Positions 18,043-29,719 of a DNA stretch of 64,000 bases are shown here, piece by piece. A program made the position numbers and the translations under genes. This DNA comes from Corynebacterium fournieri (GTDB taxonomy: Bacteria; Actinomycetota; Actinomycetes; Mycobacteriales; Mycobacteriaceae): the NCBI RefSeq assembly GCF_030408775.1, contig NZ_CP047210.1, positions 1,364,001-1,428,000 of the forward strand, given 5' to 3'. Below the pieces are notes generated by a model, which was given only the letters and a program-made list of their open reading frames with translations, was not told the origin of the DNA and searched no databases. Every line of letters starts with the position of its first letter. The stretch's first letter is position 1.

Positions 18043-18558
18043 ATGAGCTCACCGGACAAGGATCTTTCCCGAGCGCTCCTCGGAGCGCTGGTGCTTGCTG
18101 CCTGTGTGCTGCTCGTGCTCACGCTGAAGTTGCCCGGCCTGCTGCTTTCCGTGCTGCTGGTGATCGGCGCGTTCTTGTTCGCCCGGCGGCTGCAGACCAA
18201 CCCGGAGACTGTGGCAATCCGCTCGTCGCTGCAATACGCCCGCGACGACATCGCCGAGGTGCTCGACGCCTACGAGCAGCTAAAGCACGGCGCGAACGCA
18301 TCCGACATCGCGGACCGCACCTTGCACTACCCCGCCCTGGCGAACCCAGATAATTCGGTGCCACAGGTCAACGAGTTTCTACTCCGCGCGTCATCCGCCC
18401 GGCGCTTCTTGGAGCGCATCGACGGCTACCTGGAGTCCGCATCCACCGACAAGGCACAACTAGAGCGCATCCTCACCGTCGCCGACGAGCGTGCCTTCGA
18501 GCTACAGGAGGCCTGGGACGACGCACGCCGGGCCGCGAAGGAAATCGGCCCGGCGTAA
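18043..18558 (+). CDS. Small membrane protein with cytoplasmic helical domain, unknown function
   Basis: This 171-residue protein has two short hydrophobic helices (about residues 10-28 and 30-46) and then a charged, helical soluble domain rich in Ala, Arg and Glu. No known domain is recognised. GAGGTG lies 7 bases before the ATG. It follows the cysteine-tail protein closely and is convergent with dapF. Its role is unknown; the conserved position suggests a general corynebacterial function. Confidence 0.75.
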   Translation: MSSPDKDLSRALLGALVLAACVLLVLTLKLPGLLLSVLLVIGAFLFARRLQTNPETVAIRSSLQYARDDIAEVLDAYEQLKHGANASDIADRTLHYPALANPDNSVPQVNEFLLRASSARRFLERIDGYLESASTDKAQLERILTVADERAFELQEAWDDARRAAKEIGPA

Positions 18559-18581
18559 GCGCTGCGCTACCGGTTCGGCGT

Positions 18582-19394
18582 TTACAGCTCGTCGGCGAGC
18601 TCCCCGCGGAAGACGATGTTCGACGGCCCAGTCATCTGCGCCTGACCGTCCTGCAGGACAACCTCGATGGCGCCGCCCGGCACGTTGACCACCACCGAGC
18701 CGTTTTCGATGCCTGCATCTGCTAGCGCCGCCTGTGCAGCGGCCACGGTTCCGGTGCCGCAGGAGCGGGTTTCGCCTACCCCTCGCTCCCACACACGCAT
18801 GTGGACGTTGCCTTTGTCCATCTCGGTGAGCACCTCCACGTTCACGCCCTGCGGGAAGAACTCCGGGTCGAACTGCGGCGAGACAAACTCCATTTGCGCC
18901 AACGCCTCCGGGGTCAGACCTGGAATGACGCAGGCGAGGTGCGGGTTGCCCACATCCACACCGATGCCGGCGAACTGGCGCTGCCCCATAGCTGCAGTAG
19001 ACACACCGGTAACTGCGACACGGCCCATCCCCACCGACACGATCGCCTCGGCGGAATCCGCGGAGATCATCCGGATGCGTTTCACACCTGCGCGGGTGTC
19101 CACGTCGAACTCGTCGGCCTCTTCCAGCCCCTCGGCCACCAGCACGTGCGCGAATGCGCGAATGCCGTTGCCGCACATTTCGGCGACGGAGCCGTCGGCG
19201 TTGCGGTAGTCCATGAACCACACCCCCTCTTCGGTTCCCCCACGCCGCACCACGCGCAGCAGCCCGTCGCCGCCGACACCGGCGCGACGGTCGCAGAGGA
19301 AGGCGACCTGTTCCGGGGTCACGTCGAGTTGGTCATCGACGTCGATGAGGATGACAAAATCGTTTTCGGTGGCGTGCGCTTTGAGAAATTTCAC
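18582..19394 (-). CDS. dapF: Diaminopimelate epimerase
   Basis: DapF converts LL- to meso-diaminopimelate for lysine and peptidoglycan. The 270-residue protein has the two catalytic cysteines, in [15 protein letters not shown] and [12 protein letters not shown] chose the GTG at 19394 ([13 protein letters not shown]), which matches DapF N-termini; upstream codons of the frame lie within miaA. The start overlaps the miaA stop by 4 bases, implying translational coupling in a miaA-dapF operon. Confidence 0.96.
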   Translation of the reverse strand: MKFLKAHATENDFVILIDVDDQLDVTPEQVAFLCDRRAGVGGDGLLRVVRRGGTEEGVWFMDYRNADGSVAEMCGNGIRAFAHVLVAEGLEEADEFDVDTRAGVKRIRMISADSAEAIVSVGMGRVAVTGVSTAAMGQRQFAGIGVDVGNPHLACVIPGLTPEALAQMEFVSPQFDPEFFPQGVNVEVLTEMDKGNVHMRVWERGVGETRSCGTGTVAAAQAALADAGIENGSVVVNVPGGAIEVVLQDGQAQMTGPSNIVFRGELADEL

Positions 19395-20290
19395 GCCAGC
19401 GAGTCTAACGCGGCACCCGCCACGTCCGCGCCGGCAGCGTCCAACCACAGCGTGCGCGGGTCGCGGTTGAACCAGGAGCGTTGACGGCGCACATACCGGC
19501 GTGTGCCCGTGATGGTTTGCTCGATTGCCTCCTCTTCGGTCAGCTCGCCGTCGAACATAGCCAGTACCTGCGCGTAGCCGATTGCGCGTCCCGCTGTGGA
19601 GTCGCGCACCAACCCCTGGTCCAGCAACCCCCTCGTTTCCTCGATGAGACCCTGTTCAAACATCAGGCGGGTGCGCAGCTCGATTCGCGGGTTGAGCCAC
19701 TCTGCTTGCGTGCGCAGCCCCAGGATGCGGGTGCCCCAGCGCGGCGCGGCGTGCTTCGGCGGCTGCGACGCCTTGAAAGGCTTGCCGGTCAGCTCGATCA
19801 CCTCGAGCGCGCGCACCGTGCGCCGCGGGTCCTTGTCCTCGATGATGCGGGCGGCCTCCGGGTCCACCTGCGCGAGCTCGGCGTGCAGCGCGTCCACGCC
19901 GATCTCGCCCAACCGGGCTTCATAGCGGGCGCGCACCTTGGGGTCGGTGGGCGGGAACGACCAGGCGTCGATGAGCGATTGCACGTAGAGCATCGACCCG
20001 CCCACCAGCACCGGCACCTTGCCGCGGGCCATGATGTCTTCCACCGTTTCCACGGCGAGCGTTTGGTACTGCGCCACCGAGGCAGTCTTGGTCACGTTCC
20101 AGATGTCCAGCAGGTGGTGTGGGATGCCTTCGCGTTCCTCCTCGGGCAGTTTGGCTGTGCCGATGTCCATGCCTTTGTACAGCTGCATGGAGTCGACGTT
20201 GACCACCTCGCCGCCGAGTTCGTGCGCGAGGGCGATGCCGAGCGCCGATTTGCCGCTGGCGGTGGGCCCTACTACTGCGATCGGTCTCAT
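19391..20290 (-). CDS. miaA: tRNA dimethylallyltransferase MiaA
   Basis: MiaA adds a dimethylallyl group to A37 of tRNAs reading UNN codons, the first step to ms2i6A; MiaB, also in this window, makes the second. The 299-residue protein has P-loop GPTASGKS at residues 8-15, the [16 protein letters not shown] region, and a C-terminal RRYVRRQ.WFNRD segment. The start ATG at 20290 overlaps the stop of the upstream gene by 4 bases. Confidence 0.96.
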   Translation of the reverse strand: MRPIAVVGPTASGKSALGIALAHELGGEVVNVDSMQLYKGMDIGTAKLPEEEREGIPHHLLDIWNVTKTASVAQYQTLAVETVEDIMARGKVPVLVGGSMLYVQSLIDAWSFPPTDPKVRARYEARLGEIGVDALHAELAQVDPEAARIIEDKDPRRTVRALEVIELTGKPFKASQPPKHAAPRWGTRILGLRTQAEWLNPRIELRTRLMFEQGLIEETRGLLDQGLVRDSTAGRAIGYAQVLAMFDGELTEEEAIEQTITGTRRYVRRQRSWFNRDPRTLWLDAAGADVAGAALDSLA

Positions 20291-20853
20291 ACGCACCACC
20301 GTGCCACGTAACGCCCGACGCCCAGTGTGTCGTCGTGGTCGAGCAGTTCCGCCCGGTGCGGCCGAAGCGCCGCGAGCTCGTGCCACAACGTGGGCTCGAG
20401 CAGTTGCTTATCGACGACCACAGGTTCCCCGCCGCCCAACCACCGAAGAATCTGCTGGTGGTATTCCGGCGCCCCCTCCACCAGGGCCAACGGCGCCCGC
20501 GGCGTGAGGCCGGCCGGGCCGTCGAGCACCACCACGGTCACCGCGTCCGGATCGAGCGCGCCGAGTTCGCCGCGGACCTCGCGCACCGGCGGGTCTCCCA
20601 GCGCGAAACGGGCGACGAGCTCACCGAGGTAGCGACCGTCGCGCACCGTGATCTCCGGCGCGCCCCAGGCGGCGAAGGAACCGGTATGGGCGGTGGCCCA
20701 GCGCTCGTCCACGCTGCACACGATGTCGATCGCCCGCCCCTCGGCGGTCCCGGCAAGTTTGCGAACGGCCTGGGTGAGGCGCAGCGAAGCTGCGTCGTCA
20801 GGTGAAAGCGCAAGTGCGGGCGACCCCGGCACAATCCACAGGTTCGATCTCAC
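20287..20853 (-). CDS. Conserved hypothetical protein, Rv2728c-like
   Basis: This 188-residue protein has no motif I can name. Its place directly upstream of miaA, with a 4-base overlap, corresponds to Rv2728c in M. tuberculosis. It is soluble, with Ala/Val/Leu-rich beta-strand segments such as [20 protein letters not shown] chose the GTG at 20853 (VRSNLW); a TAGGGT box lies 9 bases upstream on its strand. Longer forms overlap the divergent DUF349 gene. The role is unknown, possibly linked with tRNA modification only by position. Confidence 0.75.
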   Translation of the reverse strand: MRSNLWIVPGSPALALSPDDAASLRLTQAVRKLAGTAEGRAIDIVCSVDERWATAHTGSFAAWGAPEITVRDGRYLGELVARFALGDPPVREVRGELGALDPDAVTVVVLDGPAGLTPRAPLALVEGAPEYHQQILRWLGGGEPVVVDKQLLEPTLWHELAALRPHRAELLDHDDTLGVGRYVARWCV

Positions 20854-20986
20854 CCAAATAACCCTACCCAGCTCCCCTATTGCTGCCCGCTGCGGCGTAA
20901 GTGCCGGTAATATCTCACGCATTGCGCAAGGCAGCCGCGACGCGCGGCACAGTGCGGCCTCCGAGGCCGCGGAAAGGATGTCTCCG

Positions 20987-22351
20987 ATGACCGAGTCCAA
21001 CACCCCGAACTCCACCCCCACCCCGGGCACGAAGGTGCCGTCTCCGGCCGCGCTGGCGAAAAAGCCGGGGCCCCGCCCGTCCGCGGCCAAGACCACCCCG
21101 GTCACCCCGGCTCCGGTGCCGGCTCGCGAGCCGTCGGACCCATCCAAGTTCGGCCGGGTGGATGAGCAGGGCAACGTGTTCCTCACACGCGGCGGCGAGG
21201 AACGCCAGATCGGCTCCTGGCAGGCGGGCACCCCCGAAGAAGGGCTCGCACACTACGGCCAGCGCTACGACGACCTGGTCACCGAGGTAGAGCTGATTGA
21301 AACGCGTCTGCGCGCGCACCCGGAGGACGCCGATTCCCTCCGCAAGTCCGCCGAGGCGCTCAAGGCGTCGCTGGCCGACGCTGCCGTGATCGGCGACATC
21401 GATGCCGTCGAAGCCCGCCTGGACAAGGCCATCGACGCGTCCGATTCTGCCCGTGAACAGGCTAAGGAGCAGAAGGCGCAGCGGCGCCGCGAGGCGATCG
21501 CGCGCAAGGAAGAGCTCGCCGCGGAGGCGGAGGATCTGGCGGCGAACTCCACGGAATGGAAGGCCGCAGGCGATCGCATCCGCGACATCTTGGAGGAATG
21601 GCGCGGCATCCGCGGCATCGACCGGGCGACGGACGACGAGCTGTGGAAGCGTTACTCGCGCGCCCGCGACAGCTTCAACCGCCGCCGCGGCTCCCACTTC
21701 GCCGAGCTGGACCGCAACCGCGCGCAGGCCAAGAAGGCCAAGGAGGAGCTGGTGGAGCGCGCAGAGGCGCTGAAGGATTCCACCGAGTGGGGCGAAACAG
21801 CCCGCGCGTACCGCGATTTGATGACGGAGTGGAAGGCAGCCGGCCGCGCCCCGCGCGAGGTGGACGACAAGCTGTGGGAGCGCTTCCGAGCCGCCCAGGA
21901 CCACTTCTTCGAGGCCCGCAACGCAGTCAACGCCGAGCGAGACCGCGAGTTCGAGGCCAACGCGGAAGCAAAGGACGCGCTGCTTGCGGAGTACGACTCG
22001 CTGATCGACCCGGCGAAGGGCCTCGGCGGCGCCAAGGCGAAGCTGCGCGAGCTGCAAGACAAGTGGGACGAGATCGGTTTTGTCCCGCGCGGACGTGTGC
22101 GCGAGTTCGAGGACAAGATCGCACGCATCGAGCAGCGCGTGTCCGACGCTGAGGATTCCCGCTGGCGCAAGACCGACCCGGCGCAGCAGGACAAGGTCAA
22201 CCAGTTCCAGGTCAAGGCCGACGAGTTCGTGCGCCAGGCCGAGGCTGCGGAGGCCAAGGGGGATGCTTCCAAGGCAGCGTCCCTGCGCGAGCAGGCGAAG
22301 CAGTGGCAGGAGTTCGCCGACGTGGCCGCCAAGGCAGTCAACGAGGGCTAG
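20987..22351 (+). CDS. DUF349 domain-containing coiled-coil protein, Rv2731-like
   Basis: This 454-residue protein has a Pro/Ala/Thr-rich N-terminal tail of about 55 residues, then a long, highly charged helical region. DUF349 repeats are visible as WKAAGDRIRDILEEW and WGETARAYRDLMTEW, each followed by LWERF- or LWKRY-type segments. It corresponds to Rv2731 by domain and neighbours. The E. coli DUF349 protein YfhK/AbpB-type roles are not firmly transferable, so function is unknown. The ATG at 20987 has AAGGA at the right distance. Its stop overlaps the next start (TAGTG). Confidence 0.88.
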   Translation: MTESNTPNSTPTPGTKVPSPAALAKKPGPRPSAAKTTPVTPAPVPAREPSDPSKFGRVDEQGNVFLTRGGEERQIGSWQAGTPEEGLAHYGQRYDDLVTEVELIETRLRAHPEDADSLRKSAEALKASLADAAVIGDIDAVEARLDKAIDASDSAREQAKEQKAQRRREAIARKEELAAEAEDLAANSTEWKAAGDRIRDILEEWRGIRGIDRATDDELWKRYSRARDSFNRRRGSHFAELDRNRAQAKKAKEELVERAEALKDSTEWGETARAYRDLMTEWKAAGRAPREVDDKLWERFRAAQDHFFEARNAVNAERDREFEANAEAKDALLAEYDSLIDPAKGLGGAKAKLRELQDKWDEIGFVPRGRVREFEDKIARIEQRVSDAEDSRWRKTDPAQQDKVNQFQVKADEFVRQAEAAEAKGDASKAASLREQAKQWQEFADVAAKAVNEG

Positions 22352-23430
22352 TGCTCCACCCGCACCAGTACGTCCCCCGACCGGGTAGCGGCGATAATGC
22401 CGAAGCCGTGGTCGGGGGCTATGCCTTTTCCGCCACGTTGGCCATCCAGGACATCACGGGCCTGGCTACGTCGGGGGTGTCCGCGCCCCACATTGCCAAG
22501 CGCCTCGAGCCGTCTGCAGAGTCCGAAGCCTTGTTGTTCGGCCTGACCTCGCGGCAGCAGCTGCGTCCGGTGACCGACTTGGGCTACCCCGAGCTTTTCA
22601 GCGACGATCTGGACTTCCTCGACGCCTGGTTGTTCGTCTCCTTGCCCCTGTTAGAGGACCGCGGGGTGATCGAAGCCAATTTCACCTTCGACTCCGAGCT
22701 CGCGCCGCTTCCCGGCGAGCCCGCCCCTGAAGCGCCATGGGCGAGCGCACTTTCGCTTCTCGACGACCTCTCGGTGCACCTCAACCGGCCCATTCGCCAG
22801 ATCTGGGTCACCCATGCCACGGATGCGGACGAACCACCCCATGTGCGCGCCTTCGGCTACGTTCCTGCGTTCCGTGAGGACCAGGCGGCATTCGCGGCAT
22901 CCGCCGCCTTATCGCTGCTGGACTCTGCGCCGGCCGAGTTCGCGGTCGTGGAAGGTCCCGGCTTCTTCTCCCGGCGCACCGCACCGCCGGAGGAGGTGGA
23001 GCAGTTTTCTCAGCTGCTCACCGCCGCCTCACGCGACTACCCGCGTGGCGAGCTGGTCATGGACACCATCGAGTGGGATCTTGCCCGCATCCGGGATGCC
23101 GGTGAACGCCTCAACGACCGCGGCGGCGCGCAGCTGACGGGCCTTGCCTACAGCGACGGCAAGATTGTGGGCCTGTGCGAAGTTGTGCGCTACTTGTCCG
23201 ACGACCCCAAGGTATGCGAGCTGGGCCTGATCTACGTGTTGCCCGAGCACCGCGGGCGCGGCGTCGGATCGGCGATGCTGCGCGCGTCGCTGGCTCACGC
23301 GAGAAGAGTGTGGGAAGACTTAGAGACGGTCTACTGCTCCTACCCGGCCGCTTCTCCCGCAGCCGAAGCGATCATGCGCGCGGTCGGGGCGGAAGTAGTC
23401 TCTTCGACCACGGCGTGGCAGAAGCGCTAG
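22351..23430 (+). CDS. GNAT-family acetyltransferase with two GNAT-like halves
   Basis: The C-terminal half has a clear GNAT fold with the acetyl-CoA motif LIYVLPEHRGRGVGSAMLRASL (about residues 290-311). The N-terminal half is more degenerate. The layout resembles tandem GNAT proteins such as mycothiol synthase MshD, but residues specific to MshD are not evident, so the substrate is unknown. It starts at a GTG sharing one base with the upstream stop, so it is translationally coupled to the DUF349 gene. It overlaps the convergent membrane protein gene by 4 bases. Confidence 0.8.
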   Translation: MLHPHQYVPRPGSGDNAEAVVGGYAFSATLAIQDITGLATSGVSAPHIAKRLEPSAESEALLFGLTSRQQLRPVTDLGYPELFSDDLDFLDAWLFVSLPLLEDRGVIEANFTFDSELAPLPGEPAPEAPWASALSLLDDLSVHLNRPIRQIWVTHATDADEPPHVRAFGYVPAFREDQAAFAASAALSLLDSAPAEFAVVEGPGFFSRRTAPPEEVEQFSQLLTAASRDYPRGELVMDTIEWDLARIRDAGERLNDRGGAQLTGLAYSDGKIVGLCEVVRYLSDDPKVCELGLIYVLPEHRGRGVGSAMLRASLAHARRVWEDLETVYCSYPAASPAAEAIMRAVGAEVVSSTTAWQKR

Positions 23431-24038
23431 TTCGCCCGCTTGTGGCGCTGGGCGGCGCGGGCCCTGCGGTCGTCGACAAGCAACGGGTTTTGCTGCTCCC
23501 TCGTCGCCGCCCGCTGCGCAAGCGCAACCTCGTCGCTGCCTTGGGCTAAAGCGCGCTCGCGCGCGGCGTCTTCCTGGTTTGCGTTGCGCGAGAGAATCAG
23601 CGGGAAAAGCGTGAAAACCACAACCACGACCGCAAGGATGGCCAGGTAGTAGCCGGGGCCGCGGCTGATTTCGACGCCGCCGGAATTTCGCAGCCAAATT
23701 CCCAATACAGAGGCAACCAGGGAGACAGTGGTGACCATCCACGCAGGCACCGCCAGCGCGAAGCGCTGCAGCGCAACCGCCAAGGTGGTGAGGATGCCCA
23801 CCCCGAGAAGCGACAGCCACGCAAAGGCGTATTCGGTGATCGCCGTGTGCGCACCTTCGGCTGCACGAGAGGCTGCGAGAACCTGCCAGCCTGACGCCTC
23901 GCCCACGAAGGGGAGAAACAGCGCCACCAGGTACAACACGCAAGCCCCGGCGAGCACCCAGCGTTTGGCACCCATATCCACGGTAGAAGCGGCGGATTTC
24001 TCTGCTCGGGCGAGTACGTCGGTGTTGGGCTGCGTCAT
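23427..24038 (-). CDS. Four-helix membrane protein, Rv2732c-like
   Basis: This 203-residue protein has four membrane segments (about residues 30-48, 70-90, 100-120 and 130-152) and a basic cytoplasmic tail. No function is known. It lies 17 bases after the miaB stop on the same strand, as Rv2732c follows miaB (Rv2733c) in M. tuberculosis. I prefer the ATG at 24038 (MTQPNTD); a start 9 bases upstream is also possible. Confidence 0.82.
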   Translation of the reverse strand: MTQPNTDVLARAEKSAASTVDMGAKRWVLAGACVLYLVALFLPFVGEASGWQVLAASRAAEGAHTAITEYAFAWLSLLGVGILTTLAVALQRFALAVPAWMVTTVSLVASVLGIWLRNSGGVEISRGPGYYLAILAVVVVVFTLFPLILSRNANQEDAARERALAQGSDEVALAQRAATREQQNPLLVDDRRARAAQRHKRAN

Positions 24039-24055
24039 GTCGCCCAACTGTAGCC

Positions 24056-25582
24056 CTAGCCGGAGCAGCAGGCAGAATCCGCCGGAGCTGACGCGGGCTT
24101 GCCGATAGACGGCAGCCCGAGCCCCACGCCGATCGGTGCGGTGGTGGGAACCTTCCCCGCCTCCGAATTGTCGCCAGCCTTCGTACGGCGGTGCTCGTGG
24201 ATGCCGGAATCTGCAATCAGGTAGTGCGGCTTCGCCTCAGTGACGGTCACGGTGACGTAGTCGCCCGGACGGACCTCACCGTCGATGTCTCCTTCGAGCG
24301 CGAAGTGCACCAGCCGACCGTCGCGGGCGCGGCCCGACATGCGCTGGGTGCGGTCGTTCTTGCGGCCGTCCTCCTGCACCAAAAGCTCCTGGCGCGTATC
24401 GACGAGCTTCGCGTTTTCCTCCGCGCTGATGCGCTCCTGCAACGCGTGGAGACGCTCGAAGCGCTCCTGCACCACAGCCTTGGGAATCTGATCCGCCATC
24501 TCCGCAGCCGGCGTGCCCGGGCGCGGAGAGTACTGGAACGTAAATGCGGAGCTAAACCGAGCCCTTTCCACCACGTCGAGCGTTGCCTGAAAATCTTCCT
24601 CAGTCTCCCCCGGGAACCCGACGATGATATCGGTGGTGATCGCGGCGTGCGGCAGCTTCTCACGCACCTCGTCCAGGATGGCCAGGAACTTCTTCGAACG
24701 GTAGGACCGGCGCATTTCTTTGAGCACCTTGTCCGAGCCCGACTGCAAAGGCATATGCAGCTGCGGGCACACGTTGGGGGTCTCCGCCATCGCGTCGATG
24801 ACATCCGAGGTGAACTCCGCCGGGTGCGGAGAGGTAAAGCGAACGCGCTCCAAGCCCTCAATATCGCCGCAGGCGCGCAGCAGCTTAGAAAACGCGGAAC
24901 GGTCGCGCTCCATGTCGTCGTCGACGAAGTTCACCCCGTAGGAGTTCACGTTCTGCCCCAGCAGCGTGACCTCCGAGACGCCCTGATCCACCAACGCCTT
25001 GACCTCGGCGAGGATTTCTCCCGGGCGGCGATCGATCTCCTTGCCGCGCAAGCTGGGCACGATGCAGAACGTGCAGGTGTTGTTGCAGCCCACCGAAATG
25101 GACACCCAGCCCGCGTACGAGGACTCGCGCTTGGCGGGAAGCACCGACGGGAAGACCTCGAGCGACTCCACAATCTCCACCTGTGCCTCGTCCTCGACGC
25201 GGGCGCGGTCCAGCAGCGCTGGCAGAGCAGAGATGTTGTGCGTGCCGAAGACAGCGTCGACCCACGGCGCCTTCTCAATGACCGTGTCGCGGTCCTTCTG
25301 CGCCAAGCAGCCGCCCACAGCGATCTGCATGCCCGGGTGGTGCGCCTTCGTGTTCTTTAGCTGGCCCAGCGAGCCGTAGAGGCGCTTGTCCGCGTTGTCG
25401 CGCACCGCGCAGGTGTTGAAGACCACCAGGTCAGGCTCCTCGCCAGCTTCGGCCGCGACATAGCCCGCGTCCTCGAGCATGCCGGAAAGACGCTCGGAGT
25501 CGTGCACGTTCATCTGGCAGCCGAACGTGCGCACCTCGTAGGTGCGGGGGTTGCTGGTTTGGGTGGTGCTCGCCGTAGTCAC
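24056..25582 (-). CDS. miaB: tRNA-2-methylthio-N6-dimethylallyladenosine synthase MiaB
   Basis: MiaB is a radical SAM enzyme that adds the methylthio group to i6A37 in tRNA, following MiaA. The 508-residue protein has an N-terminal MTTase domain with [14 protein letters not shown] and GGCLAQ cysteines, the radical SAM motif CNNTCTFC near residue 170, and a C-terminal TRAM domain. The start is a GTG at 25582. The C-terminus ends in SACCSG, an extra cysteine pair of unknown relevance. Confidence 0.96.
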   Translation of the reverse strand: MTTASTTQTSNPRTYEVRTFGCQMNVHDSERLSGMLEDAGYVAAEAGEEPDLVVFNTCAVRDNADKRLYGSLGQLKNTKAHHPGMQIAVGGCLAQKDRDTVIEKAPWVDAVFGTHNISALPALLDRARVEDEAQVEIVESLEVFPSVLPAKRESSYAGWVSISVGCNNTCTFCIVPSLRGKEIDRRPGEILAEVKALVDQGVSEVTLLGQNVNSYGVNFVDDDMERDRSAFSKLLRACGDIEGLERVRFTSPHPAEFTSDVIDAMAETPNVCPQLHMPLQSGSDKVLKEMRRSYRSKKFLAILDEVREKLPHAAITTDIIVGFPGETEEDFQATLDVVERARFSSAFTFQYSPRPGTPAAEMADQIPKAVVQERFERLHALQERISAEENAKLVDTRQELLVQEDGRKNDRTQRMSGRARDGRLVHFALEGDIDGEVRPGDYVTVTVTEAKPHYLIADSGIHEHRRTKAGDNSEAGKVPTTAPIGVGLGLPSIGKPASAPADSACCSG

Positions 25583-25606
25583 GGCCAGACAGTCTAACCA
25601 GGCAAA

Positions 25607-26754
<1,148 letters not shown>

Positions 26755-26755
<1 letters not shown>

Positions 26756-27468
26756 TATGACTCCCCGACGAGTACGGGCGTGTGCTCGAGGTACTCGATG
26801 AGGTCTGCTGGTGCCGCTGTATCCACCACAAACAGGCGCCCGCCCACCGCAGAACCTGCCGGTTTCATATTGGGCACCCGCAGGTAGCCGAGCGTGTTCG
26901 TTGCCACGTAACCCGTGGTGTAGTCCGGGTCGTCCGAAATACACACCTCCGCCAGTACCGACGGATGGTGCGCCACTTTCGAGGCGAGCACGAGCGCGTC
27001 GGCCACGCGGGTCTTTCCAGAGCCCGCTTCGGGCCGCTCCCCTGTCGCGGTGGCTGCATCCATCGACGTCACCCGCACGCCACGCGCATAGTCCGGCTCG
27101 AGACGGTTGCCGGTAGCCGCGTCGAACAAAATCGCTCCGCGCATATCCCGCACGCTCGTCACTAGTTCCCACGCTTGTGCTGCATGAGCAGTTAGCGGGG
27201 CGATGGCGCCGAGCACCACGTCGCGCGCTTCAGCCGGAGTGCGCGACGTCGCCTCGGTAATCGGCAACGCGGGGACGCGCACGACCTCGCGTTCAATAGC
27301 CGAAACGGTGATGGTGATCGAATCCGGCTGGCCTTTGCCGTGAGCCAGTGCCCGCCTGCTCATCGCAGCGCAGACTTCGTCGATCTCCTGCTCACCCACG
27401 ATGCGCTCCGCGCCCGAGATGTGGGTGCCGCGTGCGCTGGAACGCATTTTTACGCTGAACAAGGACAT
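26755..27468 (-). CDS. bioW: 6-carboxyhexanoate-CoA ligase (pimeloyl-CoA synthetase) BioW
   Basis: BioW activates pimelic acid with ATP and CoA to pimeloyl-CoA. The 237-residue protein shares several blocks with Bacillus BioW: FSVKMRSSARGTHISGAERI at the N-terminus, the SVRDMRGAILFDAATGNRL and ARGVRVTSMD region, and SDDPDYTTGYVA. It is coupled to bioF, the next enzyme. The start ATG at 27468 has AGAGG just before it and a TACACT -10-like box 7 bases upstream. A perfect TGAAC-N3-GTTCA palindrome at 27493-27505 overlaps the expected -35 position, suggesting control by BioQ. BioW is uncommon in actinobacteria as far as I know. Confidence 0.93.
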
Positions 27469-27492
27469 GCCTCTTAGTGTAAGAGACCGTCT

Positions 27493-27505
27493 TGAACACC
27501 GTTCA
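27493..27505. promoter_or_regulatory. BioQ-type operator upstream of bioWF
   Basis: TGAAC-ACC-GTTCA is a perfect palindrome and matches the 13-bp TGAAC-N3-GTTAC motif of the corynebacterial biotin repressor BioQ (TetR family). It lies 25 bases upstream of the bioW start and overlaps the likely -35 element. It also lies between the 3' end of recX and bioW. Confidence 0.7.
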
Positions 27506-27515
27506 GTTTTCGGCG

Positions 27516-28097
27516 CTATTCCTCGCATTCCGCAATGCGTGCGTCCAGTTCCTCGCGCGCGATGCGCAGCGCCATCCCCTGGTTGAAGCCGCGCCGGGCG
27601 AGCGCGCCAACGATGCGTCGGAGATGCTTGTCGTATTCCGCGCGATCCGCAGGGGCAGACTTGACCTTTCGCGCGGACTTTTCCGCTACTGCTCGCGCCG
27701 TGCGCTCCTCATCGGCGTCGGAAATCTGCTCCAGCGCCGCAGCGCGGTCGGCGCCAGCCACGCCTTTATCGCGCAGCTCCATATCGAGCGCGCGAGCGGA
27801 TTTTCCTCGGCGCGCAGCGCGCTGCCGCACCCACTCGTGCGCGAACTGCGCGTCGTTAAGCAGTCCGGAGCCGGCGAGATCGTCGATCACTTCATCGACA
27901 AGCTGCGGCTCGAATTCAGCCTTGAGCAGGCGCTCGCGCAATTCCGAGCGAGAGCGCGCCCGCTGGTCAAGCAACCCAAGGGCGCGCTTGCGCACTGGAG
28001 CTAAGGCTTGCTCGTGCTCGCGGTCGAACAGACCGGTGCCCGGCTCGTACGCGTCAAGCGCAGCTTGGAGCCGGGCGATCTTTTCCGGATCCGGCAC
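27516..28097 (-). CDS. recX: RecA regulatory protein RecX
   Basis: RecX inhibits RecA filament growth and ATPase activity. The 193-residue helical protein has the three-helix repeats of the family, such as [30 protein letters not shown] and a C-terminal [16 protein letters not shown]. It starts at a GTG 3 bases after the recA stop, so recA-recX form an operon. The 3' end lies just before the bioW operator. Confidence 0.93.
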   Translation of the reverse strand: MPDPEKIARLQAALDAYEPGTGLFDREHEQALAPVRKRALGLLDQRARSRSELRERLLKAEFEPQLVDEVIDDLAGSGLLNDAQFAHEWVRQRAARRGKSARALDMELRDKGVAGADRAAALEQISDADEERTARAVAEKSARKVKSAPADRAEYDKHLRRIVGALARRGFNQGMALRIAREELDARIAECEE

Positions 28098-28100
28098 CTA

Positions 28101-29231
28101 CTACTCCGCGTTCGCCGGGGCCGCGCCCGCCGCATCGTCTTCATCGTCGAAGTCGATGTTGGGCACCATGTCCACCGGATCATCCGTCAGCTCATCGGAG
28201 GCGTTGGCGTACTTGCCCACGTTGAGCGCGCGGAAGATCTTGTCCTCGATCTCGTTGGCCAGGTCCGGGTTCTCTTTGAGGAACACGCGGGCCTTTTCCT
28301 TGCCCTGGCCCAGCTGGTCGCCTTCGTAGGTGAACCAGGAGCCAGACTTTTTCACAATGCCGTTTTCCACGCCCAGGTCGATGATGGAGGACTCTCGGGA
28401 GATGCCCTCGCCGTACATGATGTCGAACTCGGCGATCTTGAACGGCGGGGAAACCTTGTTCTTGACTACCTTCATCTTGGTGCGGTTGCCAATGGAGTCC
28501 TGGCCGTCCTTGAGGGTCTGGATCCTGCGGACATCGCAACGCACGGACGCGTAGAACTTCAGCGCCTTGCCGCCGGTGGTGGTCTCCGGCGAGCCGAACA
28601 TCACACCGATCTTCTCGCGCAGCTGGTTAATGAAGATGGCGGTCGTGCCGGAGTTGTACAGCGCACCGGTCATCTTGCGCAGCGCCTGCGACATCAGGCG
28701 AGCTTGCAGGCCGACGTGGCTGTCGCCCATCTCGCCCTCGATCTCCGCCTTCGGCGTCAGTGCCGCAACAGAGTCGATCACGATCATGTCGATCGCGCCG
28801 GAACGCACCAGCATGTCCGCAATCTCGAGCGCCTGTTCGCCTGTGTCCGGCTGGGAAACCAGCAGGTTGTCGGTGTCTACGCCGAGCTTTCGGGCGTAGT
28901 CCGGGTCGAGCGCGTGCTCCGCGTCGATAAACGCGGCGATGCCGCCGCCGCGCTGCGCCTCCGCAATAGCGTGCAACGCCACGGTGGTCTTACCGGACGA
29001 CTCCGGACCGTAGATCTCCACAATGCGCCCGCGCGGCCAACCTCCAATGCCGAGTGCGACGTCGATGGCGGTATTGCCGGAGGAAATGGACTGGATCGGC
29101 GGGCGATTTTCATCACCCAGGCGCATCACCGCACCCTTGCCAAAATCCTTCTCAATCATCGCCAGTGCGGCGTCGAGCGCATTCTGGCGGTCGTTGCCAG
29201 CCGAGGCGGCAGACTTCTTCTTTGTTGCCAT
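28101..29231 (-). CDS. recA: Recombinase RecA
   Basis: RecA forms filaments on single-stranded DNA for homologous recombination and stimulates LexA self-cleavage. The 376-residue protein has Walker [10 protein letters not shown], Walker [10 protein letters not shown] and the acidic C-terminal tail (DDEDDAA). The ATG at 29231 (MATKKKS) is preceded by GGAGG; the in-frame ATG 18 bases upstream lacks a site. An SOS box lies about 170 bases upstream. No intein is present. Confidence 0.98.
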   Translation of the reverse strand: MATKKKSAASAGNDRQNALDAALAMIEKDFGKGAVMRLGDENRPPIQSISSGNTAIDVALGIGGWPRGRIVEIYGPESSGKTTVALHAIAEAQRGGGIAAFIDAEHALDPDYARKLGVDTDNLLVSQPDTGEQALEIADMLVRSGAIDMIVIDSVAALTPKAEIEGEMGDSHVGLQARLMSQALRKMTGALYNSGTTAIFINQLREKIGVMFGSPETTTGGKALKFYASVRCDVRRIQTLKDGQDSIGNRTKMKVVKNKVSPPFKIAEFDIMYGEGISRESSIIDLGVENGIVKKSGSWFTYEGDQLGQGKEKARVFLKENPDLANEIEDKIFRALNVGKYANASDELTDDPVDMVPNIDFDDEDDAAGAAPANAE

Positions 29232-29400
29232 GTGGTATTTAACCTCCAAGTAGTCGGCGGCGCGGGGAGCGTCGCGTGCACAGTTTCCTCATTAGACGTA
29301 TCGCCATACCGCTTCGGTTCCCTTAGGTGCCAAGGAACTTTGTCCAAGCGGAAACAGGGCTCACTGTAGAACGCGACGGCGACACGCCAGACAATACACG

Positions 29401-29414
29401 CAAACGTGTTCGAA
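29401..29414. promoter_or_regulatory. SOS box upstream of recA
   Basis: CAAACGTGTTCGAA matches the LexA consensus (read as TTCGAACACGTTTG on the recA strand). It lies 170 bases before the recA start, in the 229-base gap between the DUF3046 gene and recA; the rest of that gap would be the recA leader. Confidence 0.7.
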
Positions 29415-29460
29415 TTTCAACGACACGCTGGCGGCGCGGAGCCGTCGCCAAGCACCTGCC

Positions 29461-29676
29461 TTAACTGCCAGGGCGATCGATGCCCAGCTGCCGTTCCTCC
29501 GGAATGTCGAACGCGTTGCACAGCCCCTGCCACGCCTCCCGCGGATCGACACCCTCATCGATCAGCTCCGCCGAGGTCTTCTCAGACCCCGGCAGCACCT
29601 GAGTCTGAACAATCCACTGCGCGCGGGCCGCCCCAAATTCGTCCTGCACAAGCTGGTGAAACTCGGTTAAACGCAT
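29461..29676 (-). CDS. DUF3046 family small protein
   Basis: This 71-residue soluble protein matches the DUF3046 family, a short actinobacterial family usually found near recA. Typical features are the N-terminal MRLTEFHQLV..EFG segment and a C-terminal WQGLCNAFDIPEER block. The function is unknown. It is transcribed toward recA and is divergent from bioY, with only 43 bases between the two starts, so the bioY promoter must overlap its beginning. Confidence 0.88.
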   Translation of the reverse strand: MRLTEFHQLVQDEFGAARAQWIVQTQVLPGSEKTSAELIDEGVDPREAWQGLCNAFDIPEERQLGIDRPGS

Positions 29677-29706
29677 GGAGCCGAGGGTACACGTGGACCT
29701 GCGCGG

Positions 29707-29712
29707 TACACT
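29707..29712 (+). promoter_or_regulatory. -10-like box of a probable leaderless bioYMN transcript
   Basis: TACACT ends 7 bases before the bioY ATG. The -35 side must lie near or in the start of the divergent DUF3046 gene. Confidence 0.45.
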
Positions 29713-29719
29713 CCCGCGT

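Noticed and set aside
24191-25360. 389-codon open frame on the plus strand
   Set aside because: It is antisense to miaB, whose motifs are all present.
29657-29670. TGAAACTCGGTTAA near bioY as a possible BioQ site
   Set aside because: Spacing and outer bases do not fit TGAAC-N3-GTTCA; only a short AAC/GTT core matches.
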